Source of the DNA: Paenibacillus nuruki
GTDB lineage: Bacteria; Bacillota; Bacilli; Paenibacillales; Paenibacillaceae
Assembly (NCBI RefSeq): GCF_001721045.1
Contig: NZ_MDER01000075.1
Coordinates: forward strand, 62,001-126,000
Direction of reading: 5' to 3'
DNA length: 64,000 nt
Positions 63,127-64,000 of the stretch are shown here, one piece after another. A model generated the notes under the pieces. The model was not told the DNA's origin, ran no database searches, and was given only the letters and a program-made list of their open reading frames with translations. Position 1 is the stretch's first letter. Each line of letters starts with the position of its first letter. The position numbers were made by a program, and so were the translations under genes.

Positions 63127-64000
63127 TTAGTCTGTAATATTACCAGCCATTTTGAGACGCTTAGCAATTTCTTTGAAATCTTCTTGTGAAATTCCTGGAG
63201 CGAACTCTTCATCTAACTCAGGATACTCAGGAACAGGGACACCTTGAGGGAATCCGTGAATCACTTCAAGTGGCAATCCATCCTCTGGATGAGTACCTTT
63301 CCAGATTTGGTCGATCGCTTTGAAATCATCTGTACTATGAGTATAAAGACGAGTATGAACACCTTTTTCCTCGTATTTGCGTGACTCATTAAATGCTTTG
63401 TTGCTTAGTGAAGGCACCGGTACAAGTTTGGTTACATTTACGCCTGTAGCAATTTCTAATGCTTTTGCATAAGCGACAACGTGTACGCCACCACGAACAA
63501 GAAGGAAACCAACCACTTCACGTGCAGCTGGGTGATCTGTTGTCTCATAGACTTTCATTTTATGTGTTCTTGCGCCGCACTCTAAGAAGAAGTTATGCAA
63601 CAAATCTTCTACAAGATTACCGCTATTAAATACATTATCACCTGTCCAAGGACGACCCATAGAGTCACGAGGCATAGCACCTTGTGCACCTGCTAGATGA
63701 TGATAACTCAAGCGAACATCTTTAAGCGGATCAAGTGGAGTCGAATCAGGTTCACCTGGCAAGCTAGAACCTGCAAGAATTTTATTGATACCGTGTGCAA
63801 CCAATTCCACATGACCTAATTCTTCAGCTGTAATACTAGTAACTAGATCGTAGAAAGGTTTTAATTTAGATTTTCCACGGAAGTTAAAAGATTGATAGAG
63901 GTAGTTGTTCAAAGTCGACATTTCCCCGAATTTACCACCAAGTAATTCTTGCACAGCTGCTGCTGCATTAGGATCAGGCTTTTTGACATCCGGAATTTCA
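63127..64000 (-). CDS. Manganese catalase, 5'-truncated by the window edge
   Basis: At least 291 residues are visible and the frame continues past the window end. The dinuclear manganese ligands are seen in ITAEELGHVELVAHGI (Glu and His), FLECGARTHKMKVYE (Glu) and VRGGVHVVAYAKALE (His). AVQELLGGKFGEMSTLNNYLYQSF-type sequence near the window end matches the first helix of the family, so only a short N-terminus (about 20-30 residues with the start) is missing. The enzyme disproportionates hydrogen peroxide without haem. An in-frame GTG at 63954 is internal and not the start. Confidence 0.93.
   Translation of the reverse strand, partial: EIPDVKKPDPNAAAAVQELLGGKFGEMSTLNNYLYQSFNFRGKSKLKPFYDLVTSITAEELGHVELVAHGINKILAGSSLPGEPDSTPLDPLKDVRLSYHHLAGAQGAMPRDSMGRPWTGDNVFNSGNLVEDLLHNFFLECGARTHKMKVYETTDHPAAREVVGFLLVRGGVHVVAYAKALEIATGVNVTKLVPVPSLSNKAFNESRKYEEKGVHTRLYTHSTDDFKAIDQIWKGTHPEDGLPLEVIHGFPQGVPVPEYPELDEEFAPGISQEDFKEIAKRLKMAGNITD

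Noticed and set aside
62967-63212. 81-codon minus-strand frame after the catalase
   Set aside because: It starts inside the catalase gene and runs through its terminator.

Overview
The window is AT-rich (roughly 40% G+C by eye) Gram-positive chromosome. Purine-rich Shine-Dalgarno sequences, many TTG/GTG starts, intrinsic terminators after most units, and Bacillales gene orders (yuaF-floT, glcT-ptsG-ptsH-ptsI, gcvT-gcvPA-gcvPB with a glycine riboswitch) point to the Bacillales. Lipoprotein/permease sugar importers of the Lpl type, a large membrane-anchored AraC regulator and an SLH protein make Paenibacillus or a close relative the best guess. The genus is an inference. No phage, insertion sequence, CRISPR, tRNA or rRNA was seen, so this is ordinary chromosome with metabolic islands.

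Layout: 1-3.2 kb end of galE, galT and an iron-type alcohol dehydrogenase. 3.2-5.7 kb an envelope-stress-type promoter driving yuaF(NfeD)-floT. 5.7-11.5 kb the glucose PTS (glcT, ptsG with an RNA antiterminator leader, ptsH, ptsI). 11.6-13.3 kb a chemoreceptor. 13.4-18.5 kb the glycine cleavage system: gcvT-PA-PB on the minus strand behind a tandem glycine riboswitch, gcvH divergent. 18.7-26.9 kb a carbohydrate importer with its AraC regulator, two permeases and two paralogous lipoproteins, a CcpA (cre) site, and a structured repeat inside the operon. 27-30.1 kb an SDR enzyme, a DUF2569 protein, a GNAT and map. 30.1-33.5 kb a cytoplasmic pullulanase with C-terminal Ig-like and CBM41-like domains. 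33.6-34.7 kb a Ppx/GppA protein behind a 15-codon coupled ORF. 34.8-40.2 kb gntP-gntK with a cre site, then an EIIC_2/PfoR-like membrane protein and a GNAT. 40.3-42.8 kb a GH13 alpha-glucosidase and a GNAT on the minus strand. 43-51.4 kb a membrane acyltransferase, a LysR regulator and the malonate decarboxylase operon mdcA-B-C-DE-G-H. 51.5-58.7 kb a carboxylesterase, an HD-GYP protein, AlkA, a second copy of the structured repeat, an S9 peptidase, and a GNAT lacking a normal start codon. 58.9-64 kb an SLH protein, a 53-aa small ORF, an esterase, an MscS channel, a GlsB-type protein and a manganese catalase running off the end.

Most of the metabolic content is sugar uptake and use under carbon catabolite control: HPr carries its regulatory serine, cre sites lie before the importer and gntPK, and ptsG has a GlcT-type antiterminator target.

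The least explained structure is a roughly 130-bp hairpin-forming repeat at 23.5 kb and, inverted, at 55.6 kb. The core is 75/81 identical. The arms have diverged but still pair, and both copies carry an AAATCTCT-like octamer tract on the same side. It may be an undescribed non-coding repeat family.
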